Below are positions 22,019-34,624 of a DNA stretch of 64,000 nucleotides, one piece after another. Position 1 is the stretch's first letter, and each line of letters opens with the position of its first letter. Origin of the DNA: Hormiphora californensis (taxonomy: Eukaryota; Ctenophora; Tentaculata; Cydippida; Pleurobrachiidae); NCBI GenBank assembly GCA_020137815.1, contig CM035362.1, positions 3,184,391-3,248,390 of the forward strand. Reading direction: 5' to 3'. The notes beneath the pieces were generated by a model that made no database searches, was not told the DNA's origin, and was given only the letters and a program-made list of their open reading frames with translations. The position numbers and the translations under genes are program-made.

Positions 22019-23417
22019 ATTGCGACACGTGTGGAGTATATCTGATTGGAGCTTGTTGTGCGAATTGTGTTGATGGATCATGGCTAGCACAATATATAGT
22101 CAGTCTCACTACGACATGGTATATCACACGTATACCCCCAGCAAGATTTATATTTCCAACTGTCGATTACCAATTTCAATGAGTGATTGGATTCCTGATG
22201 ACGCAATTCAGCAGCTCTTATATTGCAGATAGCTATAGAGTTCTAGTTGTAGAAAGGGCGTGAATCTCCAGAACTATTTCCACTAATTGGTTCTAGAATC
22301 TCCTAATTGCAGAACATTGCTTGTCAGGTAGTATACTGTGTGGCTCCTGCCAACAACATCGTATATAAATGCCGAATGAAGGAGAATGCATACCCAGCGC
22401 ATTCCTAGACTTTCAATTCAGTGTTTTGATCAGTTTTGGTACTTTTTTCAGTTTAGAACCCCATCTAATTTAGTGTTACAGATGCGGAATGATGATTAGG
22501 TTAGGAAAACTAGTTAACAATGGACTATGGAGACTATTGTGAAAAGTGAAATGAAGTCTATATATATGGAGACATGTGAAACAATATAGGTCACACAATC
22601 CCACTCACAACGCACAGCTGTGTTATAAGTTGCTATATAAATAAGTTGTAACAAAAGTTTCAGTAACAGTCATGATGGGACACACAAATATCGAGTTTCA
22701 CACTTTCACAATTCTGAATTGCGTAACGATTGAGGAAGGATCTAGAGGACTCTACTAGGGTATATATTAGGGTTTCTTGTTTCCCATTTGTATGCAAATC
22801 GTGCTTCCCAAATGATCTGCAATCGTAAAGTGTTTCTGGTGTTTCAGTTTGAACCAGCTGTAAATGTTATTGTCCACAATTTGGGATCTTTACTAGCGGA
22901 GCCTACCACATCATAGCGGGGCTTGCTACCCCAGACAGTCTAGGGTATACCCGGGTAGTGGTACAAACTGAGACTCCGGATTCCTCGAATGAGTACCCAT
23001 ACAAACATTGTGTCAAAATATCAGAGTGATGGGAGTTAAGATTTGGGAGATATGAGGCTCGGCGTACCATGTCTTTTTTTGGCCCAGGCGGTACAAACAA
23101 TGCCTTGTTATTGTGATCAGAAGCTTCCACCTGGGGTCTAGTTGATGTTAACGTGTAATGTGTATCGAATGATTCGATGTCACCTGTATGGCGGCGCCAT
23201 ACCCCAGTTGATTCGACAGTGCGCTCAGATGGGTCGCGGCGCCAGACAGGATGTCACGTGGTCAAGTATTATGGGCAGACGAACAAAGCCATTACTACAC
23301 ACTCTTGGTGTGTGTGTTCTACTTTTAAACGTAAAGAATCTTTTTATAGTTTGCAGTTTTTATAGTTGGACACTGTCTGTAGTTTAAATCCAAGCTGTGT
23401 TTTTCAACTATTTGAAA
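22019..23417. other. intergenic, no gene seen
   Basis: Mostly AT-rich. Short frames at 22903-23130 and 23142-23387 overlap on opposite strands, are not conserved within the window, and are not supported as genes. Confidence 0.5.
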
Positions 23418-23419
23418 TT

Positions 23420-23820
23420 ACAATCGGACCCCTATTTACCGGGCCCTGATTTACACAGGGGATTACGGGGGCGCATTTCACTACACTTTCACCACACAAA
23501 ACAGACGAGCGTTTCACGCATGTGACGCGCATGAGCCTTTTGTGTGGTGAAAGTGTAGTGAAATGCAATGCGCAAACCAAACGTCCGGGATCGCGTACGG
23601 GCATCTGGTAGGGGCGATTCTTTCGGGCCCCCGTAATCCGCTGCCTTACCGTGGGCATCCCTATATATTTACCGGGAAAACCCTTCCCCCCGACCACCCC
23701 AGTAATTCGGGGTCACCTTATTTTTACCAGGCAAAACCCTTATCCCACCCGGTAATTCGGGGTCACCTTATTTTTACCAGGCAAAACCCTTATCCCACCC
23801 AGTAATTCGAGGGATCTGAC
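23420..23820. mobile_element. pogo-like element with a nested MITE-B
   Basis: The left end CAATCGGACCCCTATTTACC and right end (AATTCGAGGGATCTGACTG) fit the CAGTCGGACCCCGATTTAACGG-type terminus of pogo/Tigger elements, with TA at both edges. Inside, 23458-23647 is a MITE-B copy (GGATTACGGGGGC ends). A tandem pair of GGTAATTCGGGGTCACC units follows at 23700-23810. Confidence 0.65.
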
Positions 23821-25090
23821 TGTATTCTCAATGTGAATTCCTTCACTCCAGTGTGATCATGAAAAGACCAATTACATGTGTATGGCCGATCTAATGACAA
23901 CACGCGATCATAGTTCGAAAAACAGGCCATGTGGTCATTACAATTGTCATTTAATTTAATCACTATAAACAAGTAAGATAAACGGAGTGATCTGGACCAC
24001 CTTTTTTCATTAATTAGTATGAATGAGGGTTTTCTTTAATCATACTCTTGGTTTGTTCTTGGTGATGAAATCCCCTTCGCAGGCTTCGTTTAGCCGCGCT
24101 GCACGCGGCTAGTGTAGGGGTGACTGCGTCACCAAGGTTTGTTCTTATAAGGCGATCACGTTTTGCCATTGAAATCATTCCGCTTAGATTGAAAGATTTG
24201 ATATCACAGCTTTTATATTTGAATTATGTAGCCATGTCCAGCACTTTGCAAATTAGAAACTAACAATAATAATAATAATTACAAATTATGCCTGCAGTAC
24301 TATAAGGAAATGCTTGTTAAGTGATTTAAACTGTCAATGTCATCTGTTACATGATGATTATACGTTTTATGCAGTATTACTGCATTCATGCAGCTTCGAC
24401 GGTACGGGACAATTCGTGGTGCTAATTTTACTTATTGATTCAGCTAATTTTACCTTCAATTTGTTAATTCGGGGGCAGTTCTGCAACAAAATCCCTTCCG
24501 GTATCGGCATACTCCGCGATAATGTGTTAATTCTGGAAGAAAAGTCCTTCCGGCTGGTATCTATAAGTATAATATCGGAATATTTTTTAGAATCTTATGT
24601 TATAGAAAAGCAAATATGAATTTTTTCTATCGATTGGGTGCTATAATAGTTGCTATATAATTATACAAGTTCTACCAGTAAATATAATTATACTCAGCTA
24701 CCACCATCTTTAATTATCATATGGCAATATCATTATGGGGGCACCTTGTTCTTGGTCAAGGTGGTAATGAATCATTATATCATCTTGGCCACATCCTTGG
24801 TTACTTGGTGAATATTGTAGAGAAGGAGCTCTTTGCGGAGGACAAAGTATAGTATTGTCCTCCGCAATCACAATATTAATGTGATCATATGATTAACCAA
24901 TAACCACCCCAATGTGATCATATATTATTACCCCTATATCTGAGATATGGACCACATAACCCCTTGATCATGTTCATATGCTGCAGCAGTGGTTATATTA
25001 AGACGCACTAGGGATCTAATTACCATATGTCCAGCAAGCGCCAAATCCGTTCTCGAGCACGCCAGCTTTCAGAAAGAAAGGGTCAAGGCA
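23821..25090. other. intergenic with one small hairpin element
   Basis: At 24061-24135 a small hairpin-rich insert is bounded by direct copies of GGTTTGTTCTT (24050-24060 and 24136-24146). A 101-codon plus frame at 24314-24619 overlaps TTAATTCGG-type repeat sequence and is unlikely to be real. Confidence 0.5.
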
Positions 25091-25095
25091 CGCAC

Positions 25096-25693
25096 TTAAT
25101 AGATTGTTATTTTGCACTTTTTATATCTCTGCAGCAACTGCTCCTGAGCTTCTAATTCATTTTCACTGTAATTCAGGCCACCCTGCGCAGTACAAGAGGA
25201 ATATTGTGATAAATCAATAATGTTCTGTTCTTTTGGTTCCTTTTGAGTTTGTTCTATCCTTGGAGTTGGACTCAACAATTCGATCCATAACCTTATTCAT
25301 TCTTGTACTCAACAAATTCATTCTTGAATATCCGTTCATCCCTGTGTCTCCTGAGATTGTTATAATTCTATTTCAATCCTCTTTGATGTCCTGTACTTAT
25401 CACAGCCGCACGACCCTGCTAGCAATTATTCATTGAGTGGTGTGGTTATGGCGCGGTATGGGCCTTTGAGGGTTCTATATCATGTGGTATTTGACATCAG
25501 CAGCAGCAGCTGCACAGTAATTCCTAATAAGCTCATTAAATGAGTGAGAGTCTTTGGTAATCCTCGCGGGATCAAACCACCTGTCAGTGAAATTTATCCG
25601 CGATTCCAATTTCATCATGCAGCCAAATAATCCCCAGGCCCTTCTCCTTCTCACGTCATTTAGAGGCCCATCCCGATTATAATTCCCCGTCAA
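25096..25693 (-). pseudogene. possible coding remnants, two open segments
   Basis: Two minus-strand segments, 25693-25475 and about 25299-25096, have mixed, protein-like composition. The first has LFGCMMKLESRINFTDRWF and a poly-Ala stretch; the second ends NELEAQEQLLQRYKKCKITIY before a stop. Neither begins with ATG, and I could not join them with confident splice sites. They may be exons of an unrecognised gene or a decayed transposon gene. Confidence 0.22.
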
Positions 25694-27239
25694 TTATCCT
25701 AATATATCCTACTAGAGATCTTCTCTCGTCATACTCCGGCGATTATCCTAATATCCTAGAGACCTTTTCTAGACAGTAGAGATCTTTTCTCACGTCATAC
25801 CCCGTTACCTATGCTATGGCAAATCGTGATCCCACATCTGGGTTCCTATTTAACAGCTCTCCGCCTCTCCACAAAATTGACATACTCTCAACAGCTCTCT
25901 CACGATCTTCCAGTATTTTCTCATTTCATCGGGGGGAATTTAATCTTTTTTTCTTCCCAAAGTGGGTCCTCTATTTTTTATAGCCACATCCCCCACACAC
26001 AGCTGTGTGTTATATAGTCTCGTTTCAGAATTTCAACTGAGATCGGACGACACCAGCAAACATTCTTTCTCAATTATTCTAATTGAAATTTTAGCTAATC
26101 AACTGCATTCCTCCTGTGAAAATACTGTTCGTCATCCTGTGTATAATTGTAAAATCGCTGTACAATCACTGTAAAATCACTGTACATTCACTGTACAATC
26201 ATTGTACAATCGTTGTACAAAATCTGATGTACACATTGTACAATCGCACTGTACAATCTGATGTACACAATGTACATGGAAGATGATTTTACCTACTTCC
26301 GTCTCCAGGTGATGACCAGTTATAATGAAACCGCATGTATCTAATCTTCACAATTATACACTATATAGAACATTGTACGCGCTTCAAGCTATAGAATTTA
26401 TTAATTAGGATTGTTGTATATCACTTTGCTGTTGTTACATTGTCCATCCCTATTGCCTAGTGTACATAACTCTCGAAGTGATATAATGGTCTTGCAGATA
26501 ATTATAATAGATATGTATATGTAAAAACTGTCTGCCTGTAATATGATCTAAAGATATGAGAAATGTGTCTGCCTGAACTACTTGTCTGAATATAATCCGT
26601 CAGCTGTCGAATCTATAGCTGCATTATAGCTCTCATTCAATAGATATATATCTCTTCCTCTGCAGTATCTCGAGGTGTTGAGTTGTCTTGAAAAGCTTCT
26701 TTCACTCTACTTTTAAGAGCTTTCAGGTGCTCTTTCCATATAATGTGTTACATTTTTGTAAAATCGTTCTTTTCCATCCTTTCAAATATTGCACTGGCTC
26801 CATCTAAACGCGAAGTGTTGCATTATAGCTATTGTGACGTTGAATGTGTGAGTTGCGACAATGGTGTAAGCGCAACTCCTTTGTCCATATAGTGCACACA
26901 TTTGATACTCTTGATTGAGAGGGAGAGAGATGGGAGAGATGTGAGAGGTGTAGGGAGGGGAGCTGGTGTCTATTGGGCGTCGTTTTATAGTGCAAGTCTG
27001 ATCCCTTAAACAATTGTGATCCCTAAAAGGTGGAAATTTGCTGAGTCTATAAAGTGCTTTCTCAATTTCTTAAGTGCTATGAATATTGTTCATTGAACAA
27101 GGGAAGGCAAGGAGTTAAAGAATTTGTCCGTAATTCTGGATAAAAAAGGATGAACAGAGAGAGTGCATAACATAATCGTTTCTACTAAGATATTAGAGAG
27201 AGTATGTAATGAAGTCGTAATGATGGCCCTCATGGTAGT
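25694..27239. other. intergenic with a TGTACAAT-rich patch
   Basis: At 26148-26280 about ten copies of a 10-12-bp motif (CTGTACAATCA and variants) occur, partly inverted because TGTACA is its own reverse complement. No gene is supported. Confidence 0.6.
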
Positions 27240-27580
27240 TTAGCAAATAGTCAGCTATAGACTATTTTATGAAGGAGTCAAATTACTATAGACTCGTTTT
27301 ATAAAGGAGTGAGGTACCTTTAGACTATTTTATGAAGGAGTCAAATCCCCTACTACTCTAAGTAGAATTTAGTTTATGAAGGAGTTAAATGTCCCGTTTG
27401 ATTATTCTTTATAAGGCGCCACATAGCTTTTATGTTAGTTTATGAAGGAGTTAATCAGGGTACTATGTATTTTGTTTTAGTTTTAAGAACTATTTTACGG
27501 TTCGTTTTGTCCTCTCTAAAGTACGCTCAGATCGGGTCGGTGGCGCCAGAAAGTTTATGAAGGAGTCAGGTCATTGTCCT
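27240..27580 (+). repeat. cluster of TTTATGAAGGAGT motifs
   Basis: Seven copies of TTTATGAAGGAGT or a one- to two-base variant begin near 27266, 27298, 27332, 27372, 27408, 27441 and 27552, separated by unlike sequence of 30-110 bp. The same motif recurs at 30791 and 30832 (reverse), 33998 and 53325. Confidence 0.75.
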
Positions 27581-28045
27581 CTTCTCACCACTCAACTTTT
27601 CCTAGAGCTGTCATCAGTTTAAAACGCTTAGCAATTATACCAACATCTAGTGTCAATATAAATCTCTACAAAATGACGTCTTGGTTTGCGATTACGTAAT
27701 CTAATTGTCTCTCCAGCTGGAATCTGCAGATGTTTATAGCGTCTTTATATAACAATGCTAATGACAGAGAAACCCTAGCTATTTAGCAACCACCATATTA
27801 TGTCGGCTTTATTTCAAAGTTTTTAGAGTGTGGATGAGAAACTTTTGAAAATTCTCCTCTTCTTTTGTTTTAGGTTATTTGATCCATTCCATTTTGATTT
27901 ATATTCCTCGTAAATACTGGGGCACATGGTATGAACACTTGTCCACATTGTACATGAAGTATATGAGGGTCTCTTATTCCTAAACTATAGATTATCTATG
28001 TATATATGTAATAGATAATATCATTTAAACGGAATTCAAAACATA

Positions 28046-28300
28046 TCATTTTATTTTGTTGAGTACAAGCTTTGTATTGATAATCGTAAAATCGCTTTCC
28101 TGTATATGACGTGGATATTTCCGTCGGCGACATTTGATCGGGGATAATCCATTGATAATTGGATACTTTATCTTTGATAATTGGATACTTTCTCTTTGGA
28201 ATAAAATCATAGTTATCCCTGAACTCTCACCCATTTATCAACTGTGAGGATTCTTGATCCCATCATATAGATCTGATTCAAGCGATTCAAATAATATTAT
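28046..28300. repeat. segment duplicated at 28912-29108 (first copy)
   Basis: From TAATCG..AATCGCTTTCCTGT to AAGCGATTCAAATA the sequence is nearly the same as 28912-29108. The main difference is one extra internal repeat of the TTGATAATTGGATACTTT segment here. Confidence 0.88.
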
Positions 28301-28304
28301 TACA

Positions 28305-28907
28305 GTCGGACCCCGATTTAACGGCCCCCGATTTAGCGGCACCCCGATTTAACGGCAGGATAAATTTCCCCCAAAAAATTTTTGAAAATTTTTTTGAAAT
28401 TTTTTTGAAAATTTTTCAAAGGTGTTTCAACCACGTCCGAATCGTGTTTCGAATCGGTGGATCTTATTGCATGTCTTGCCGGTAATTAGACGGTTCGAAA
28501 CGAACAGATATGTGATCCCCATGAGGCCCATCGAATCGCAATTTTGACGCTTGTTAAACTGGCCCCATGGGGATCACGTATCGGTTCGTCTCGAACCGTC
28601 TAATTAGCGACAGGACGTGCGATAAGATGCACTGATTCGAAACACGATTCGGACGTGGTTGATATGCCTTTGAAAAATTTTCATAGCTTTTTTTGATTTT
28701 TTTGAAATTATTTTCTTTTTCTAATCAGAAATGATCATTTAATCAATACATGGCATTGCATTTAACACTTAGAGGTGTTTTAGTATAGCATTTTGGACAA
28801 AAATAGGGTTTTATGTGCCAAATATGCTCTACCCCGATTTAACGGACACCCCGATTTAACGGACAAAACCCTTTCCCCCGAGGGTGCCGTTAAATCGGGG
28901 GGTCATG
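28305..28907. mobile_element. pogo/Tigger-like non-autonomous element
   Basis: Left end CAGTCGGACCCCGATTTAAC and right end (GTTAAATCGGGGGGTCATG) are inverted, with TA at the left junction. Internal arms 28430-28680 form a second inverted repeat (CCACGTCCGAATCGTGTTTC with its complement). No transposase is present. It lies exactly between two copies of a ~200-bp duplication. Confidence 0.72.
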
Positions 28908-28911
28908 ATAA

Positions 28912-29108
28912 TCGTGGTCGTAGAATCGCTTTCCTGTATGACGTGGATATTTCCGTCGGCGACATTTGATCGGGGATAATTCATTGATAATTGGTAACTT
29001 TCTCTTTGGAATAAAATCATAGTTATCCCTGAACTTTCAACCATTTATCCACTGTGAGGATTCTTGATCCCATCATATAGATCTGATTCAAGCGATTCAA
29101 ATATTATT
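28912..29108. repeat. second copy of the flanking duplication
   Basis: Matches 28046-28300 with a few substitutions and lacks one internal repeat. Confidence 0.88.
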
Positions 29109-29208
29109 ATATATGGCTTTGGATTGCACCACTGATCATTGTTTACAGATAGCTATATTCGTGATAATAAGTATCATTCAAAGAACAAGAGTATCCCTGA
29201 TCGGCTTC

Positions 29209-29247
29209 TCTCTCTCTCTCACTCTCTCTCTCTCTCCTTCTCTCTCT

Positions 29248-29329
<82 letters not shown>

Positions 29330-29335
29330 TTCTCT
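29209..29335. repeat. (CT)n microsatellite
   Basis: About 125 bp of CT with a few interruptions. Confidence 0.98.
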
Positions 29336-29467
29336 CCCTATCACTCTATCACCCCTCTCCGATCTCTCTCCTCTTCCTTTCATTATATAAGGACAGTAGC
29401 ATTATAATACACATCTTGTTGATTAGAGGGGGCCATGCATTTCCTTCGTGGTCTCAGCTGTATTCTT

Positions 29468-29685
29468 CTTGGATACGGGCATCTGGTATGGGCGTCTCAT
29501 CCGGGGCCCCCGTAATCCGCCGTGTAACTCATCAGTTGTTTTGCAAATATACATACAGTAATACAGACTCGATTTACCGGACGAATAAGTTTAGCATTTT
29601 AAGTGGAACAAAACCTCTGCCTACCATTTACCTCGATGAGCCATTCTTTCCACGAGGAGTCCGGTAAATCGAGGTCTGACTCCAG
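29468..29685. mobile_element. MITE-B fragment and short pogo-like element
   Basis: 29468-29527 is the right end of a MITE-B copy (GGGCCCCCGTAATCCGCCG). 29565-29683 is bounded by CAGACTCGATTTACCGGAC and its inverted partner GTCCGGTAAATCGAGGTCTG, a roughly 120-bp pogo-like end pair. Confidence 0.6.
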
Positions 29686-29689
29686 TACT

Positions 29690-30678
29690 AAAGGCAAAAT
29701 AGTCTTTGAACGTCATATCAGAAAAGACCCAAACTAAGTTTGACGTACTTTGTATTTCCTGTGAACTGAACTTGCCAAGTTCAGGAAAATGTTCAGTTCT
29801 TGCGATTTATTCCACTGACTAATGACCCGACACCTGCCGTTTTTTCTTCTTGATTTCTGCTGACTCTTCCCTCCTTATATTCTCAGCTCCCTCTCACTCA
29901 GTCTCTGTAAACGACGGCGACTAATGCAAGGAGAAAACACCGCACGACCTAACAAAGCGATCCCCGCCAGATGACACTCACTCCATCATTTGAAGTCATA
30001 TATATTGTTTACCAGATTCAGATATGTGATCAAGTACATAGATACGTGGAGGACATGAATGAGAGCTGTGCAGACAGAATTGAGAATATATTGCTGAAAC
30101 ATTTACAGCTACTGTCAGCAAAATTATTCAAATAGTCACCATGCACACTGTAGCACAGATGATAAACGGTGACATTTAACAGACGCATACAGAAACAAAA
30201 ACAGATACAGATACATAGACAGACAGATACACATATACACATATAAACAGTACACAATACAAACAGACAGACATATAAACAGTACACATATATAAACAGT
30301 ACACAATACAAACATACAGACAGACATACACGTGGAGCTGTATGGTACACATACATTACACTAGGTGTATTGCACAGATCACACAGACACACTAAACGTC
30401 TAAATGGTATTATCGTGGCCTGGTTTTTTGGGTAATTGTTCAATTGGTGTGCCGTCTAGGTGTAGCCAGCGAATCTTGACAACTAGAATATATGTGGTAC
30501 TGCAGACATATGCCAATAAGTTATAAGTGCCAGCGAATTTCCTGATCCTGACAGCCTCCTATACACTCATAATTAGCAAACTTTTGTCCTTTTTGTCGGC
30601 CTTAATTTCCTGCCTTGGTATGAGCAATATTCGCCTAAGTTAAATTGATTTAAATTAATTATTCGCCATCAAATAAGC
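29690..30678. other. intergenic upstream of receptor 1
   Basis: Low-complexity ACAG/TACA repeats at 30180-30340 account for the cysteine-rich minus-strand frame there. No gene is supported. Confidence 0.55.
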
Positions 30679-31942
30679 ATGTCAGAAATTCGGGAGGATT
30701 ATGAGGGTTACCAAAGAACGGATGTGGAAAGCTGGATCCTCCTACTTTGGACTTTCTTTTCGTTTTCTATGGGTAAGTAATTTCATTTTTTGCTCCTTCA
30801 TAAACATTTTTGTTTGGGAAAACAATTAAATTGCTCCTTCATAAACTACCCCATCTTTCTACACAGGTATCGTTGGAAACATGACGATCATAATAGCCGT
30901 CCCACGGAAGGGAATCAACCTTGATAAACTCTCGCTCATCCTAATCCGTAACCTGGCCGTATCTGACCTTCTCTTTGCCCTGATTTGGATTCTTCCAACC
31001 CTCATTTCCCTCCTCGCCGGAGAGATATGGGTCATGGGGACAGGCCTGTGTCATGCTACCACGTATCTCCAGTACACCACAGCCATTGTTACTATCTGTC
31101 TCATCACCATTCTGGCTAGTAACCGGTATGTGAGGTGTGCGTGGCCCCTAAAATCGTGGAAACCCACCACTAAAACAGCCTGGCTGATAACCGTCGGGAG
31201 TTGGATTGTGGCATTCATCCACCCCGGAACTTACTTTATTTCAAATCTGATAAGAGAGAGTGATAAGAGGGAAATTAGCTACTATCCTCCAAAATCCTCC
31301 TGTGATTACGGTTTCCCAGCAACCCTATCACCCTACTGGACGAGTGTGGATATGATCATGGCGATAGTGTACACTTTCATCCCCTCAGCTACCATGATGC
31401 TGGTGAATGGTGCCCTTCTAAAACTCGTCCAGGGCAAGACTCACTACAACAAGTCTAATCTCTTTTTGACGGTTATTCTCACCGCCATGTTTTTACTTTC
31501 TTACATGCCCTTTGCAATCAGATACACTCTCATACTAGCAGGGTTGGATCATGTTATTAACAATCAGTTCCGAACTCTCATGAACTTTATGCTCTACACC
31601 AACTCGTGGTCCAACATATTCGCATATTACTTCACCAATGAGACTTTCAGGAGATTCATTGGATGTGTGGTTACCAGGAAAACGTTCATTCCTCGTCGTC
31701 CCTCCCTGGTCACATCAGTCATAATAGAAAACACTACACTGGAGCTGTTAAAAAGCCGGAGTGCTTCGCTGGGGAATGTGCTAGCTGTTAATTTTCGAAG
31801 GGGTTCTAATGTCAGTAGTTTGGGGAGTCTGACACCACGGGGAATGAGGAGTATGAGCGTGGTTGATGCACCCTCACCCGGGATGGGCAGGATTCTGAGG
31901 ATCAAGGGGTTGGAGGATATAAAGGATGAATTAGAGTGCTAG
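30679..31942 (+). CDS. class A-like G protein-coupled receptor (receptor 1)
   Basis: Exons 30679-30772 and 30867-31942 give 389 residues; the intron is GT-AG in phase 1. Seven hydrophobic helices are visible. TM1 has GIVGN (N about 36), TM2 NLAVSDLL (D about 65), then a W in the first outer loop and the TM3 cysteine (GLC, about 93). NRY at about 117-119 replaces DRY. TM4 has the usual W, TM6 reads LLSYMPF, and TM7 ends SNIFAYYF in place of NPxxY. A long, Ser/Arg-rich tail follows. The layout is rhodopsin-like, but two signature motifs are altered. The ligand is unknown. The intron carries two TGCTCCTTCATAAAC motifs. It converges with receptor 2. Confidence 0.88.
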
Positions 31943-32985
31943 ATTAGCTGCTGGACCAACTGACTTCAGAATTATAGTGCTTGATAAGAGAGGGAGCATA
32001 CAAGCTGATATCAAGTGTGTAGTATCATGGGAGACTGCTGTTATAGTTGGCTGGTATTTTGGTAAATTATTTACTGACGTAATTGATTAAATTCAGTACT
32101 TCGTAACCTTACTTTACTTACTACCAATTTATAATCGTTTATAATGTCTTCATTATCTAGTGTATGGTTGAGTGGTCCCCCAAGTCCATATAATCTCACA
32201 GCTGAGGCCCCAAGATCACAAGTCGTCAAGTTGAGGTGATATAATTGGTGTGCAGCTGTTATATGTGTGATAATTATACTGTTCAATCTAGAACGTCTGA
32301 CCATATACTAGAACAAAATTATTTCGAGAAACCTGTTGAAAAATTATTCCATGAATAATTTTTCTAGTACCATTTCAAGTTACTGGAAAATTAAACGGAA
32401 GCTGTTTTTTATTAAAAAAGATACTGGTTATGCATACATAAATAGCCAAGGGGCACCATTCTGTTCTCTCTCACACAAGTGATTGGGATAATCAGTTTGG
32501 GAGTCACCGCGTCACACCGCTCAAAGAGCTTGGTAGAACGTCGGCTTAGTATCACCAACCAACCAACCAAATACATAAATAGAGTTATGTAAACACATAG
32601 AGTCAAGATTCTATACACAATATTATTGCAGTGTAATATAATTCTATATAGTTGTATGTAATCAGTAATAGTAACAACGTCAGATCAAATCACGTGACAT
32701 AAGTTACATGAGATACAGAAGTATCGAAGGATAAAATATAAGAGAAGGGGAAATAAACACGGGGCCGATATAGGGCTTTATAATGGTCTTACTGCCACGT
32801 TTCACTAGCTTATAGTTGTAGGAAAAGTAGTGAAAAGTAGTGTACTGTATCCACAATCGATTGGAGCACTACGGGTTTCAATCAATCAAAATTATCGAGT
32901 TTATACTGCAGTATAAAAGCTACATAGTTCGACACACTTCCATCTGCAGCTCATACTTGAACACAGTGTCAGAGCACAGTCCAGC
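31943..32985. other. intergenic between convergent receptors
   Basis: AT-rich. TTTGAGCGGTGTGACGCGGT-like sequence occurs near 32505, but no gene or clear polyadenylation element could be fixed. Confidence 0.5.
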
Positions 32986-34572
32986 TCATACCTCATTCTC
33001 TCCAACCAGGGCTGTTGTCATGAACCCTGGTTTATTCTCCTGAATAACACTCATTCTAGTGTTGTTATTGGCATACACCGCAGTCCCCTTATTACCTCCT
33101 CCTCCTCTCTCCGCTCCAAACACGTTCTTCCCCCTCAGGTGATACACCAGGGGGTTTAGTGCACCGCTAGTATACGCCACCAGGTATATCCAGGGCATGA
33201 TATTCACATAGTGATCACCAAATACGCCGTTATTCCCCGTGTAATCTATGATAATGAAAACACAGAACGGGAGATATGTTAGAAGGTAGATGCCAGAGAG
33301 GATCACCAGGGTAACGGATGCGGATGTTTGAGCCGAACGGTGCTCCCTCGTAGCGCTCATATTCCTGTTTTTATAGAGAATGATCGCCACGATGCTGCTA
33401 CACACCACCATTAGGGTGATCGCCAAAAGTCGAGGGAGCAGGAGGCCAAGGAGGTTCACCAGGTCTGCTTTGGGTGTTGTTCCAGTTTCCCCGGTGATTT
33501 TAGGGAGCAAGTAGTCGAATTGACCAGAGGCGACCAGGTAGAAATATTGAGAGGAGTAGAAGAAGGGGAGAAGGGAGAAAATGAGGGGGTGCAGGCAGAC
33601 CATGGCCATCAGCACAAAACACCTGAAACATAGTTCACGACGAAATAATGTAACTGTATTTTGGTTCATATATATAATAAGGTTGTTTAACGTTTTTTAA
33701 GGCTCATCTTCAATTAAAAACTTATGGAAAAACTGATATAAATGTAATTATAATCGACTATAATTGTAGAGACGAATTTAGTTTAATACACAAGATTTAA
33801 GTTAAATCGACCAGAAATTAACTCACTTTTTAAATGTGAAGATGAACTTGTAGGTAAATGGCCGTAGGACGCACATACACCGACTAATTGACATGAGTGC
33901 CACAATATTGGGGCCAGCCAACATTGACAGGACCTGGAGTACTCCAATAAAGTTAACCCAACCTGCCAACTTATCAGGCAAATCCCTGAAAATGATAATT
34001 TTATGAAGGAGCAGTACAATCTAAGATGGTAACCATCTCTCTGAAAATGATAATTTTATGGGTCAATTCTGAGAAGGGGTCTCGACGAAATGGCTTCCAA
34101 TGTAAATGCTACGCCTAAGGGTACAAAATTCAGCAATATTTTGGACATCACATGGATAATCAATGTATTAATTAATAATTAGTTGCACGTACGAGGAGCA
34201 ATAGTATAGAGGGCGTGTACGGGCAAAGGCATATCCACAAGCCAATGAGACGATACCTCCCATCAGGTCAGTCACAGCAAACCCGGAGTAGAAGATTTTA
34301 CTGCTCGAAAATCTGGATGTATCTGAAACAATATGGTCTTTGAAAAAAAAACTTAACTAAATCTAAGATAATGCATATGGTCTTTGAAAAAAAAATCTTA
34401 ACTAAATCTAAGATAATGCATTTACAAATTTAGGATCCTATAATTAATTGACCCTTTTTCCAACATGTCTAAAGCACCTACCTATTCTAACAAAAAAGTA
34501 GATTGCAAAGATGTTTCCAAGGATCGCAGTTCCACCAATGATGGTGTAAAGAATCGCAAGAGCTCTTTCCAT
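32986..34572 (-). CDS. class A-like G protein-coupled receptor (receptor 2)
   Basis: Four minus-strand exons, 34572-34482, 34322-34193, 33985-33827 and 33622-32986, join in frame to 338 residues. All introns are GT-AG. TM1 contains ILGN, TM2 FAVTDLMGG, TM3 ends SISRC (for DRY) followed by VLRPF, TM6 is LLTYLPFCVF, and TM7 has the canonical NPLVY. The tail contains a Gly-rich stretch. The ATG follows directly on ATTTCAG, so an acceptor abuts the start codon, as expected for trans-splicing or a leader intron. The N-terminus is very short before TM1. Ligand unknown. A foldback element lies immediately upstream. Confidence 0.87.
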
Positions 34573-34624
34573 CTGAAATGAAATTAGTTTCACATGACAT
34601 GTATGGATTTTCTGAGAACGATCA

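Noticed and set aside
23142-23697. Several overlapping frames on both strands
   Set aside because: They lie partly in MITE-B and pogo-like sequence and have no motif or splice support.
30030-30443. Cysteine-rich minus-strand frame
   Set aside because: Encoded by ACAG/TATACA low-complexity repeats; no signal of selection.
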